From an uncultured Coriobacteriaceae bacterium (GTDB lineage Bacteria > Actinomycetota > Coriobacteriia > Coriobacteriales > Eggerthellaceae), in NCBI GenBank assembly GCA_902768975.1, contig CACXMZ010000004.1, positions 1 to 64,000 of the forward strand: a stretch of DNA of 64,000 nt, in the 5' to 3' direction. A program made the position numbers and the translations under genes. The notes under the pieces are model-generated. The model ran no database searches, had not been told where the DNA came from, and saw only the letters and a list, made by a program, of their open reading frames with translations. Below, in pieces: positions 33,747 to 41,003 of this stretch. Every line of letters begins with the position of its first letter. Within the stretch, counting starts at the first letter, position 1.

Positions 33747-35099
33747 ATGACTACTGCAGGCGAAGCGGGCTGGCATGCATCGCGTTACAATTTGCAGGCT
33801 CCAATGCCCGACGGAAAGTACGTGGCTATTGCAAATATCTTCAAGGGCAATTGCGCCCTTTATACGCCCATCGAACTCTATTTACTTTCCGTTGTTGAAG
33901 AGCTCGACGAAAATCACCCTATAATCGAGCGCTTTGCGAAGCGCGGGGTAATTTGCAATTTCGACGAACGCGCCGCCTTGCAAACCATGTCGCGCGCTGC
34001 TTGCGCGGCTGTGCACGGAATAGGTTTGACCATCTGCCCGACCATGGGTTGCAACTTCGACTGTCCGTACTGTTTTGAAGACCATGGCCGTGGGAAAATG
34101 TCGCCCGAAGTCCAAGACGACGTTGTGGCGCTTGCCGAACGCATGCTGGAAGCTTCCAAAGCCACCGACCTGAGTGTGACTTGGTTTGGGGGCGAACCCT
34201 TGCTTGCCCCCGACGTTATTGAGTCGCTTACGCAGCGCCTGATGGCCCTGGTTGAAGAACGCGGGGGAACGTATTCTGCGGGCGTTATTACGAATGGCTA
34301 CTTGATGGACCAGGCCATGGTAGACATGCTCGAACGCTGCAAGGTCGAAACGTGCCAGGTTACCATCGACGGCCTTGAAGACACCCATAATGCCACGCGC
34401 GTTTTGGCAGGGGGTGGCCCCACCTTCGAACGCATCGTGGCCAATCTGCGCAATTGCAAGATTCCTTTTAAGGTGAACATTAGGCACAACGTTCATGAAA
34501 ATAATCGCGCCGAAATGGAACCCCTTAAGGAATTCATCGACCAGCTGGCAGAAGAGTCGGGCAATACCCTCCAGTATTACCCTGCGCCTGTTTCAGGAAG
34601 CGAAACAGCCGACGAGCGTGGCAGGCAGGTCAACTTGCTCTGTGAAAGCAACGAAAGCGAAGTGAGCATTACCCAGGAGTCTCAGCGTTTCCATAAGGGG
34701 CGCGGGCATTACTGTGGCGCCCATACCCTGTGGAGTCTGGGCATTGACGACGCAGGCAACTTGCAAAAATGCTGGGAAAGCGTGGACAAGGCCGACCATT
34801 CTTTCGGCACGGCACACGACTGGGACCCTGCCGACCCGTTTGAGACTGCGGCGCATGCCGACAAGCTCACTAGCTGGCTGAATACAGCGGGTGCCCTGGA
34901 CGACGAAGAATGCCAGGAATGCATATGGCTGCCCACGTGCGTAGGCGGCTGCCCGTACAAGCGCTTGTACGTAGAACGCAAATGTATTGCTTTCAAGGAT
35001 AATCCTGAAGAATACGTGCTTGCCCTTGCTGCCCGCATCGGTGAAGAAAAATCAGAGCCTGAAAGCGTCGAGGAAACTAAGGACGATTCAGACGAATAG
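33747..35099 (+). CDS. Radical SAM/SPASM peptide-modifying enzyme
   Basis: 450 residues. The 4Fe-4S radical-SAM motif is Cys102-x3-Cys106-x2-Cys109 ('GCNFDCPYCFED'), followed by 'SVTWFGGEPLLAPDVIESL', 'VITNGYLMDQ' and 'CQVTIDGLEDTHNATR'. The SPASM region carries further cysteines at 'GHYCGAHTLW', 'LQKCWESV', 'DEECQECIWLPTC' and 'VGGCPYKR', enough for auxiliary clusters. The N terminus ('SRYNLQAPMPDGKYVAIANI') matches peptide maturases that read a leader. It would install a carbon-based crosslink or related change in a peptide. The chain ends with an acidic tail. It lies in the operon of the C39 exporter. Confidence 0.9.
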   Translation: MTTAGEAGWHASRYNLQAPMPDGKYVAIANIFKGNCALYTPIELYLLSVVEELDENHPIIERFAKRGVICNFDERAALQTMSRAACAAVHGIGLTICPTMGCNFDCPYCFEDHGRGKMSPEVQDDVVALAERMLEASKATDLSVTWFGGEPLLAPDVIESLTQRLMALVEERGGTYSAGVITNGYLMDQAMVDMLERCKVETCQVTIDGLEDTHNATRVLAGGGPTFERIVANLRNCKIPFKVNIRHNVHENNRAEMEPLKEFIDQLAEESGNTLQYYPAPVSGSETADERGRQVNLLCESNESEVSITQESQRFHKGRGHYCGAHTLWSLGIDDAGNLQKCWESVDKADHSFGTAHDWDPADPFETAAHADKLTSWLNTAGALDDEECQECIWLPTCVGGCPYKRLYVERKCIAFKDNPEEYVLALAARIGEEKSEPESVEETKDDSDE

Positions 35100-35112
35100 T
35101 TGGGTTTTTCGC

Positions 35113-35769
35113 TTAGGCGCGGATGCTATCCATGGCAACCGGGAAGCTGAAGTAAGTGTCGGGGTAGGGTTCGTCAGCCAGCGTGAAGTGCCACCACTCA
35201 TTTACCATGGGCACAAAGCCACCACGCTCCATGGCGTGGGCCAGCAGCGTGCGCATGCGGCACTGTTCTTTAGTAACGGCTTCGCCTTCATAGTCAGGGT
35301 GCGAAACTTCGTCGAACAAGTCGAAGGGGCTGCCCATGTCCACTTCGCGGCCCGTCGTCATGTCGAGCAGCGTTAAGTCAACCGTGCTGCCGCGGCTATG
35401 GCTGGACTGTGAAGCAATGTAGCCCAGCTTGAAGGTGTCGGTCTTGTCGATATTGGGGTAGAAGAATTCCTTCATGCGCTGGTCGCTGTCTTCGATGCCC
35501 CAGAGCATAAAATGCTTGACCGCCGTGGTGGGGCGGTAGGCGTCGAAAATCTTCAGGCGGAAACCTTGTACGGCCAGTTCGTTGGCAACCACCTTCAGCG
35601 CGCGGGCGCATTCCAGGGTGCATAACGCAATAGGCTCTTCATAACCATCGATACGTTCGCCGATAAAGTTGTAGGTGGTGTAGTAGCGAATCTCTTGAAC
35701 GATGCTTGGGACGTAGTCGGCCAGAAGAACAAAGCCAGATGCATCGAGTTCGAGTTCAGGTTTCTTCAT
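35113..35769 (-). CDS. D-Ala-D-Ala dipeptidase (VanX family)
   Basis: 218 residues. The zinc site of VanX/DdpX enzymes is present: 'QSSHSRGSTVDLTLLD' (His and Asp ligands) and 'NEWWHFTL' (catalytic Glu and His ligand), with 'FDAYRPTTAVKHFMLWG' holding the conserved Arg. It hydrolyses D-Ala-D-Ala. No vanH/vanA or VanR/S genes are present, so this is probably cell-wall recycling or nutrient use rather than vancomycin resistance. No signal peptide is seen. The start follows AGGAGG by about 13 bases. It converges on the radical-SAM gene with a 13-base gap. Confidence 0.92.
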   Translation of the reverse strand: MKKPELELDASGFVLLADYVPSIVQEIRYYTTYNFIGERIDGYEEPIALCTLECARALKVVANELAVQGFRLKIFDAYRPTTAVKHFMLWGIEDSDQRMKEFFYPNIDKTDTFKLGYIASQSSHSRGSTVDLTLLDMTTGREVDMGSPFDLFDEVSHPDYEGEAVTKEQCRMRTLLAHAMERGGFVPMVNEWWHFTLADEPYPDTYFSFPVAMDSIRA

Positions 35770-35920
35770 AATATGCGTTGCCTCCTACGTACATACCTAC
35801 GTGCTGTTGCCTGCTTCAATACGTTAATTTGTTCGTTACAAGCATACCATTAAAAGCACTCTAAGATGCACTCGAAGCGGGGTAGTTTGCTTTTGCCTGG
35901 CGTGCTTTTGGGCGGGTGTT

Positions 35921-36451
35921 TTATTGGATAAAGATGACGTCTGTTCTGCGCAGCGAAGTGGCAATGTGGCGAATGGCCGAATAGGCCATACCAATACTGA
36001 AGACAGTCATAATTATGTCGTCATTGCCAATCGAAACAACGCAGGCAATAACCAGCAGGAGGCTCACAATACCATGGGCTAGGCTCGTGCCCCATTTCAG
36101 CCCAAAGCGTCTGCCTTCGATAGCGCGTAGAATGCCCGATACTCCCATAATGCCGAAATACGAAATGAGATAGATAACAATCGGAATATGCGGTTGATCA
36201 AGAAGCGTAAGGGAAAAGGCGCCCAGGTCAATGGCGATAATGCCCACAAATAAAAGTGAATATCCGCCTACCATGTGCCGTGCCATGGTGAAGTAATAGA
36301 TAATCTTTTGAATACCGTACACGACCAACATCGAACTGAGGATAGCGGCAACAAGCGTGGCCCCTTCTTTAGGAATGGCAGCAAGTAACAAGGCGCACAG
36401 CAACATTATGATGCCCAGTAAGGCATGTCCAAGACGCGCAATCCTACCCAT
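35921..36451 (-). CDS. DUF308/HdeD-like membrane protein
   Basis: 176 residues with about six membrane helices and very little else; conserved features are short turns such as 'VVYGIQKIIYYF' and 'GVSGILRAIEGRRFG', reminiscent of HdeD-type proteins. Function is unknown. The start is ATG 36451, whose reading frame overlaps the stop of the upstream gene (ATGGGTAG), indicating translational coupling. A longer version from 36505 would add a basic 18-residue lead but overlaps the neighbour by 62 bases and is less likely. Confidence 0.65.
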   Translation of the reverse strand: MGRIARLGHALLGIIMLLCALLLAAIPKEGATLVAAILSSMLVVYGIQKIIYYFTMARHMVGGYSLLFVGIIAIDLGAFSLTLLDQPHIPIVIYLISYFGIMGVSGILRAIEGRRFGLKWGTSLAHGIVSLLLVIACVVSIGNDDIIMTVFSIGMAYSAIRHIATSLRRTDVIFIQ

Positions 36452-37679
36452 TTTCGCCACCAACTTCACTTGTTTCGGCGCAGACCTTTTCTTGCGCCTG
36501 TTCACGGGCGGCGCTTATGGGGGCAACGCGTCCGTGCGCAGCGTTTTCAGGGGTAAGGCTTTCAAAGGCAGTGTCGCTAAAACCAGACGAACGTCCTGCC
36601 AGGGGGTTGCCCGAAGTGAAAATGCGGTCGACCACCATGCCCTTATGGGCAAGCGCTGCCTGGAAGAAATTGTCGAGGAAGGTGCCCGCTTTTTCGTTTT
36701 TCGGTGCCTGTTCATATTCTTCGCGGTAGGCGTCGAGGTCGAAATCGGGTATTTCTTGCCCGGAAAGCTTTTGCGCCAGAGCACACCAGTCGGCGCAGGC
36801 ACCGTCTTCATGCTGGCGCCTTTCCAGCATGAGCATGATTTCGTCCTTCAGGTCTTCCACGGATTCGGTGTCGTAGGTGTTGGTAGTAAAGCTGTCCTGT
36901 TCACCATGCAGGTATTTAAGTGCGTAGACCATTTGAGTAAAGGCATGGTAGAAGTCCGATGGATTGTCCTTCAGTATTTCTTCGTAGTTGCCCCAGGCAG
37001 GCGCATAGCGGTAGCGTATAAAACTCAAGTCGGGCAGGTGCCCTGCGCGCCCATGCCCCAGGTTCATAACGGCCTCTTCGTTTACCTGGAAGACCGAATT
37101 GGTGTATAAGCCTTCTTCGTAGTCGTCTTCGGCCGTTGGGTTGTGCCTAAACTTCACCGGGCGTTCTATGAAAGCGCCTGTTCCATCGGGTACAAGTTCC
37201 ACGAAGAAGCGGTTTGTATTATTAATGACCAATGAAGGCGTGCCAGCGAAATAGCTGTGCGCCCAGGTGTCGGCAAGCACGTGCATGGCAATGCCTGCTG
37301 CCTGCAAGCTTTTACCCTTCGCCAGATGTACTGTGTCGGCAACCAGGCTGCCATTGGGGCCGCAGATCAGGCGGAACTTGTTGCGGTAGCGCTTGCCGCC
37401 CTTGCCTGGGTTAGCATACAGGTCGTGAGGCAGGAAGTGGAACGAAGCCCAGATGCGCGTGACCTCGCGAATGCCGAAGGGGTCGTTTTTGGCCCGCGCC
37501 ATTTCCGACGTGAGCTGTGTGGTGGCAGCATCCTGCGGACCACCCACATCTTTAAGGAAGGTTTTCGAGCAGCGGTCGACCAGCTGGGAGCAATAGCCAA
37601 TAGCAAGGCATTCTTCGTGTGAATATCCTGCCAGGTAGGCGGCGCAATAGGTGCCATAGTAGTGGAAACTCTTCTGCAT
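36444..37679 (-). CDS. Conserved protein resembling DUF6765
   Basis: 411 residues. The N terminus 'MQKSFHYYGTYCAAYLAGYS' and 'EECLAIGYCSQLVDRCS' recall the DUF6765 family, and 'LQAAGIAMHVLADTWAHSYF' looks like a metal-dependent, phospholipase C-like helix with His and Asp ligands. No signal peptide or membrane helix. The C-terminal ~60 residues are low complexity. Function is unknown. It lies between two membrane-protein genes on the same strand, starting ten bases after the upstream stop, so the three probably form one operon. Confidence 0.65.
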   Translation of the reverse strand: MQKSFHYYGTYCAAYLAGYSHEECLAIGYCSQLVDRCSKTFLKDVGGPQDAATTQLTSEMARAKNDPFGIREVTRIWASFHFLPHDLYANPGKGGKRYRNKFRLICGPNGSLVADTVHLAKGKSLQAAGIAMHVLADTWAHSYFAGTPSLVINNTNRFFVELVPDGTGAFIERPVKFRHNPTAEDDYEEGLYTNSVFQVNEEAVMNLGHGRAGHLPDLSFIRYRYAPAWGNYEEILKDNPSDFYHAFTQMVYALKYLHGEQDSFTTNTYDTESVEDLKDEIMLMLERRQHEDGACADWCALAQKLSGQEIPDFDLDAYREEYEQAPKNEKAGTFLDNFFQAALAHKGMVVDRIFTSGNPLAGRSSGFSDTAFESLTPENAAHGRVAPISAAREQAQEKVCAETSEVGGENG

Positions 37680-37688
37680 GCTGGCCGC

Positions 37689-38195
37689 CTATTCTGTTTC
37701 CTGTGCTGCTTTTCGGGTAAGCAGTTTTAAACGAATTGAATTCACTATGAGCAGGACCAATATGAATACCGAAGTAGCTTCAATGGTTAAGGTAACGATG
37801 CGTTCGAAAAAGCTTGCATCGAGTGCAGCGAGGGCTCTTGCAGACGTAATAACCGAAAGTGTGCTCAGAAGAGCCATAAAGCCTGCGATAACCAGGTAGG
37901 CGTAGCCCTTGCGACGGCCGAAGCCTTCTGCACGTGCTGAAATGCAAACGAAAATGCGGGACACAAGGTCGAAGAAGGCGATGATGCCAACGGCAAGATA
38001 CATGGCGTATACGGGCACTTCTTCCTGGTCGAGGCCGAAGAAATGAGACTGCGTTGCCGTGTCTTGCGTGTAAATGAGTAGGATAACTTTAATAAGCGAC
38101 CAAGCGCCAAAAACGAGGATGCCACTCCCAATTATGACCAGGGAATCCTGAAGGCGTCGCTTCGCTGCTTCCTGTGTTGGCTTTGCTATTTCCAC
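37689..38195 (-). CDS. Small membrane protein of unknown function
   Basis: 168 residues with about four hydrophobic helices ('DSLVIIGSGILVFGAWSLI', 'YAMYLAVGIIAFFDLVSRIF', 'YAYLVIAGFMALLSTLSVI', 'TSVFILVLLIVNSIRLK'). I do not recognise the family. The start is placed at GTG 38195 because further upstream the frame runs into a tandem repeat (38241-38340) whose translation is low-complexity and unlikely to be protein. AAAGGT lies about 12 bases upstream. It is probably cotranscribed with the two downstream genes. Confidence 0.55.
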   Translation of the reverse strand: MEIAKPTQEAAKRRLQDSLVIIGSGILVFGAWSLIKVILLIYTQDTATQSHFFGLDQEEVPVYAMYLAVGIIAFFDLVSRIFVCISARAEGFGRRKGYAYLVIAGFMALLSTLSVITSARALAALDASFFERIVTLTIEATSVFILVLLIVNSIRLKLLTRKAAQETE

Positions 38196-38240
38196 GTGGC
38201 GAAATACCTTTGTCCTAGATACTTGTTGTATGAAATACCT

Positions 38241-38340
38241 TGTGCTTGTACGTGTGCTGCCTTGCTTAATACGCTGTGTCTGTATGTGTGCCGCCTTGCT
38301 TAATGCGCTATGCCTATACGTGTGCCGTCTTGCAAAAAAT
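38241..38340. repeat. 34-bp tandem repeat, about 2.8 copies
   Basis: Units 38241-38274, 38275-38308 and a partial 38309-38340, each starting T(G/A)TG(C/T)(C/T)T(G/A)TA and containing GTGTGC(T/C)G(C/T)CTTGCTTAAT. It lies between the divergent membrane-protein gene and aspS. It could hold repeated regulator sites, or simply be slippage-prone DNA. Confidence 0.75.
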
Positions 38341-38453
38341 GTGTTCACATAGATACATTGTACTCCCCATGTCAAACATTTCTGCAAATGCTTTTCCTGC
38401 TGGGTAAAAGTAGTACAATATCTAGGTTTTATTTAGTTGGAAAAGGAAGCATA

Positions 38454-40232
38454 ATGACAGACTTTGTGAACCAAAATTGCATGCACGACCATACTTGCGG
38501 CCAGCTGCGTGCCGCCGACTGCGACGCGCAAGTTACGCTGACCGGCTGGGTGTGGCATAACCGCGACCATGGTGGTCTTATTTTTATCGACCTGCGCGAC
38601 CGCGACGGTTACACCCAGGTTGTGGTGGACCCAGACTGCGTAACGCCTGAAGAATTTGCGATTGCCGAACACCTGGGCCGCGAATACGTGTTGCAGGTTA
38701 CGGGCAAGGTGCGCATGCGTGGCGAAGACGCCGTGAACCCCAATATGGTCACGGGCGAAATCGAAGTGCTTGCCAGCAGCCTTTCTGTTTTGAATACGTC
38801 GGTCACGCCGCCGTTCAGCATTGAAGATGGCATCGAAACCGACGAAACTACGCGTATGAAGTGGCGTTATATGGACTTGCGCCGCCCGGAAATGTATGCG
38901 AATTTGAAGCTGCGCCACGACGTGGCCCAGGCCATGCGCAAGGCTCTTAACGAACGCGGCTTCCTGGAAATTGAAACGCCCATCCTGGCGAATTCCACCC
39001 CCGAAGGTGCGCGCGACTACATTGTGCCTTCGCGCCCCAACCCCGGGAAGTTCTACGCGCTTCCACAGAGCCCGCAGCAGTTCAAGCAGATGCTTATGTG
39101 CGGCGGCGTGGAACGCTACTACCAGATCGCCCGCTGCTTCCGCGACGAAGACCTGCGTGCGGACCGTCAGCCCGAATTTACCCAGCTCGACGTGGAAATG
39201 AGCTTCGTGAAAGACGAAGAAGTCATGGAAGTCATGGAAGGCGTTATGGCCGAAGTGCTTGCTGCCGTGGGTGTGGAACACGAATTCCCCCTGCAGCGTA
39301 TGCAGTGGAAGGAAGCCATGGACCGCTTTGGCTGCGACCGCCCCGACGTGCGCTTTGGCATGGAACTTATCGACATTACCGAAGAAGTAAAGGACTGCGA
39401 CTTCAAGGTGTTCACGGGTCCAGCGAACAACGGCGGCGTGGTGAAGTGCATTTGCGCGAAGGGTGCAGGCGACTGGAGCCGTGGCGACGTTGAAAAGCTG
39501 GCCGAAGTGGCTGCCGAAAATGGCGCCAAGGGCATGGCTTGGATCGCTTATACCAGTTCAGGGGAAGAAAAGAGCCCCATCATCAAGTTCCTGGGCGACG
39601 AAGTACATGCCGCCATCAAGGCGAAGGCAGGTGCCGAAGCGGGCGACCTGCTGCTGTTTGCGGCGGATACCTTCCCCGTTGCCAGTGCGGTGCTGGCTGC
39701 CCTGCGCCTGCGCATGGCGGAACTGCTCAACATTCCGCGTGAAGGCCACGCCCTGCTGTGGGTAGTGAACTTCCCCATGTTTGCTTATGACGAACAGGAG
39801 CAGAAGTATTCTGCGGAACATCACCCCTTCACGATGATCCGCGAAGAAGACATCGACAAGATTGAAGATGCGCCGCTCGAGTGCGGAAGCTACTCATATG
39901 ACCTGGTCATGGACGGTTTTGAAGCCGGCGGTGGCACCATTCGTATTCATACGGCTGAACTGCAGCGCCGCGTTTTGAAGCGCCTGGGCCTGGCCGACGA
40001 AGAAATCGACGAAAAGTTTGGTCATTTGCTGCGCGCACTGGAACTGGGTGCGCCGCCTCATGGTGGTATTGCGCTGGGCCTGGACCGCGTAATTATGCTC
40101 CTGGCGGGCAAGGACAGTATCCGCGACGTTATTGCCTTCCCGAAGACGAGCAGCGCCGCCGACCCCATGACGGGCGCCCCGAACGAAGTTTCGCAACGTC
40201 AACTTCAAGAAGTCAGCCTGAAGACCTTGTAG
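38454..40232 (+). CDS. aspS: Aspartyl-tRNA synthetase
   Basis: 592 residues, the bacterial-type length. The N-terminal OB domain has 'VTLTGWVWHNRDHGGLIFID'. The class II core has 'GARDYIVPSRPNPGKFYALP', motif 2 'ARCFRDEDLRADRQPEFTQL', the bacterial GAD insertion domain in the middle, and motif 3 'ALGLDRVIMLLAGKDSIRDV'. It charges tRNA-Asp, and possibly tRNA-Asn if the host uses the amidotransferase route. The start is ATG 38454 with AAAGGA upstream, after a TACAAT -10 box (38414-38419). acpP follows eight bases later. Confidence 0.96.
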   Translation: MTDFVNQNCMHDHTCGQLRAADCDAQVTLTGWVWHNRDHGGLIFIDLRDRDGYTQVVVDPDCVTPEEFAIAEHLGREYVLQVTGKVRMRGEDAVNPNMVTGEIEVLASSLSVLNTSVTPPFSIEDGIETDETTRMKWRYMDLRRPEMYANLKLRHDVAQAMRKALNERGFLEIETPILANSTPEGARDYIVPSRPNPGKFYALPQSPQQFKQMLMCGGVERYYQIARCFRDEDLRADRQPEFTQLDVEMSFVKDEEVMEVMEGVMAEVLAAVGVEHEFPLQRMQWKEAMDRFGCDRPDVRFGMELIDITEEVKDCDFKVFTGPANNGGVVKCICAKGAGDWSRGDVEKLAEVAAENGAKGMAWIAYTSSGEEKSPIIKFLGDEVHAAIKAKAGAEAGDLLLFAADTFPVASAVLAALRLRMAELLNIPREGHALLWVVNFPMFAYDEQEQKYSAEHHPFTMIREEDIDKIEDAPLECGSYSYDLVMDGFEAGGGTIRIHTAELQRRVLKRLGLADEEIDEKFGHLLRALELGAPPHGGIALGLDRVIMLLAGKDSIRDVIAFPKTSSAADPMTGAPNEVSQRQLQEVSLKTL

Positions 40233-40240
40233 GAGGAACC

Positions 40241-40459
40241 ATGGATTCGATGCAAACCATTAAGGATATTCTGCAGGAAAACCTCGATATCGACCCAAGT
40301 ACTGTTAACGAAGAATCCACCTTCGAGTCGCTCAATATCGATTCGCTCGACATGGTGGAGCTAATTTGCGAGCTTGAAGACCGCGCAGAAATCGACCTGG
40401 GCGAACCTGAAGGCCTAGAAAACCTGGGTGACCTGGTCAAATACATCGACAGTTTGTAA
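40241..40459 (+). CDS. acpP: Acyl carrier protein
   Basis: 72 residues, an acidic four-helix bundle. The phosphopantetheine-carrying Ser is in 'SLNIDSLDMVELICELED'. The Shine-Dalgarno AGGAGGAACC lies just before ATG 40241. It sits directly behind aspS with no fatty-acid synthesis genes around it and is followed by a terminator. It could be the primary ACP or a specialised carrier; sequence alone does not decide. Confidence 0.9.
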   Translation: MDSMQTIKDILQENLDIDPSTVNEESTFESLNIDSLDMVELICELEDRAEIDLGEPEGLENLGDLVKYIDSL

Positions 40460-40463
40460 TACC

Positions 40464-40488
40464 AAAGGGCCGCATATGCGGTCCTTTT
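40464..40488 (+). terminator. Intrinsic terminator after acpP
   Basis: AAAGGGCCGCA (40464-40474) pairs with TGCGGTCCTTT (40477-40487), one G-T pair, followed by T and A. Ends the aspS-acpP transcript. Confidence 0.85.
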
Positions 40489-40546
40489 AGGAATGGAAAG
40501 CGGCGCAGCGCTAGCTTAGGTGCGTCGCACCAGGTTGGTTTGTGGC

Positions 40547-40843
40547 ATGGGCAGCAGGAAGCCTTCGGCAAAAGCGAAACGTTTGGAAGAATTTCGGTCG
40601 CAATTGGGTGGCATGGACGATGTGTTTGCGCGCGAAGAACGCCGCAAAGAATCCGATGCCGCCAAGCGCGATGCCGCCCAACTTGAAAAAGCATGTTTGT
40701 CTAAGAATCGCTACGCTAGTTACGCTGAAGCGCAGGACGCGCAGGCAGCATGTGCAGAATATGGCACTACGGGCTTGCATATCTATCAATGCCCCCATTG
40801 CAAGGGTTGGCATCTAACCTCTCACCCCTGGGAAAACCAGTAA
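40547..40843 (+). CDS. Small zinc-ribbon protein of unknown function
   Basis: 98 residues. A basic, helical, Lys/Arg/Glu-rich N-terminal part (1-55) is followed by 'YQCPHCKGWHLTS', which with an upstream Cys could bind zinc. The C-x2-C-x-x-WHLTS ending is seen in small uncharacterised bacterial and phage proteins. The start is ATG 40547; a GTG at 40520 would add nine residues. No strong Shine-Dalgarno. Function unknown. Confidence 0.6.
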   Translation: MGSRKPSAKAKRLEEFRSQLGGMDDVFAREERRKESDAAKRDAAQLEKACLSKNRYASYAEAQDAQAACAEYGTTGLHIYQCPHCKGWHLTSHPWENQ

Positions 40844-40884
40844 CGTAAAAGCTGCGAAAGCCCATGTAATTCGCCGTTTTTCCC

Positions 40885-40912
40885 TTTACAAGCCAGGTAT
40901 GAAGCCTATAAT
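40885..40912 (+). promoter_or_regulatory. Promoter of the giant surface protein gene
   Basis: TTTACA (40885-40890), 16 bases, TATAAT (40907-40912). A ~85-base untranslated leader would precede the GTG/ATG region with GGGGGAG at 40991. One of the best consensus promoters in the window. Confidence 0.65.
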
Positions 40913-41003
40913 AAATTTTTGGTACCAGACGGGCCATTTTTGACGCGCCATGATACCCCATGCAAACGAATATAAATTGGTAGGTTATTCGGGGGAGAAC
41001 TGC

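Noticed and set aside
35113-35769. Vancomycin-resistance cluster
   Set aside because: Only a VanX-type dipeptidase is present, with no ligase, dehydrogenase or two-component regulator nearby.
38241-38340. Possible CRISPR array
   Set aside because: The 34-bp units are directly adjacent with no unique spacers, and no cas genes are present.
38196-38387. N-terminal extension of the small membrane protein through the tandem repeat
   Set aside because: The translated repeat is low-complexity, His/Thr/Arg-rich and unlike a protein domain; a GTG at 38195 gives a compact four-helix protein.
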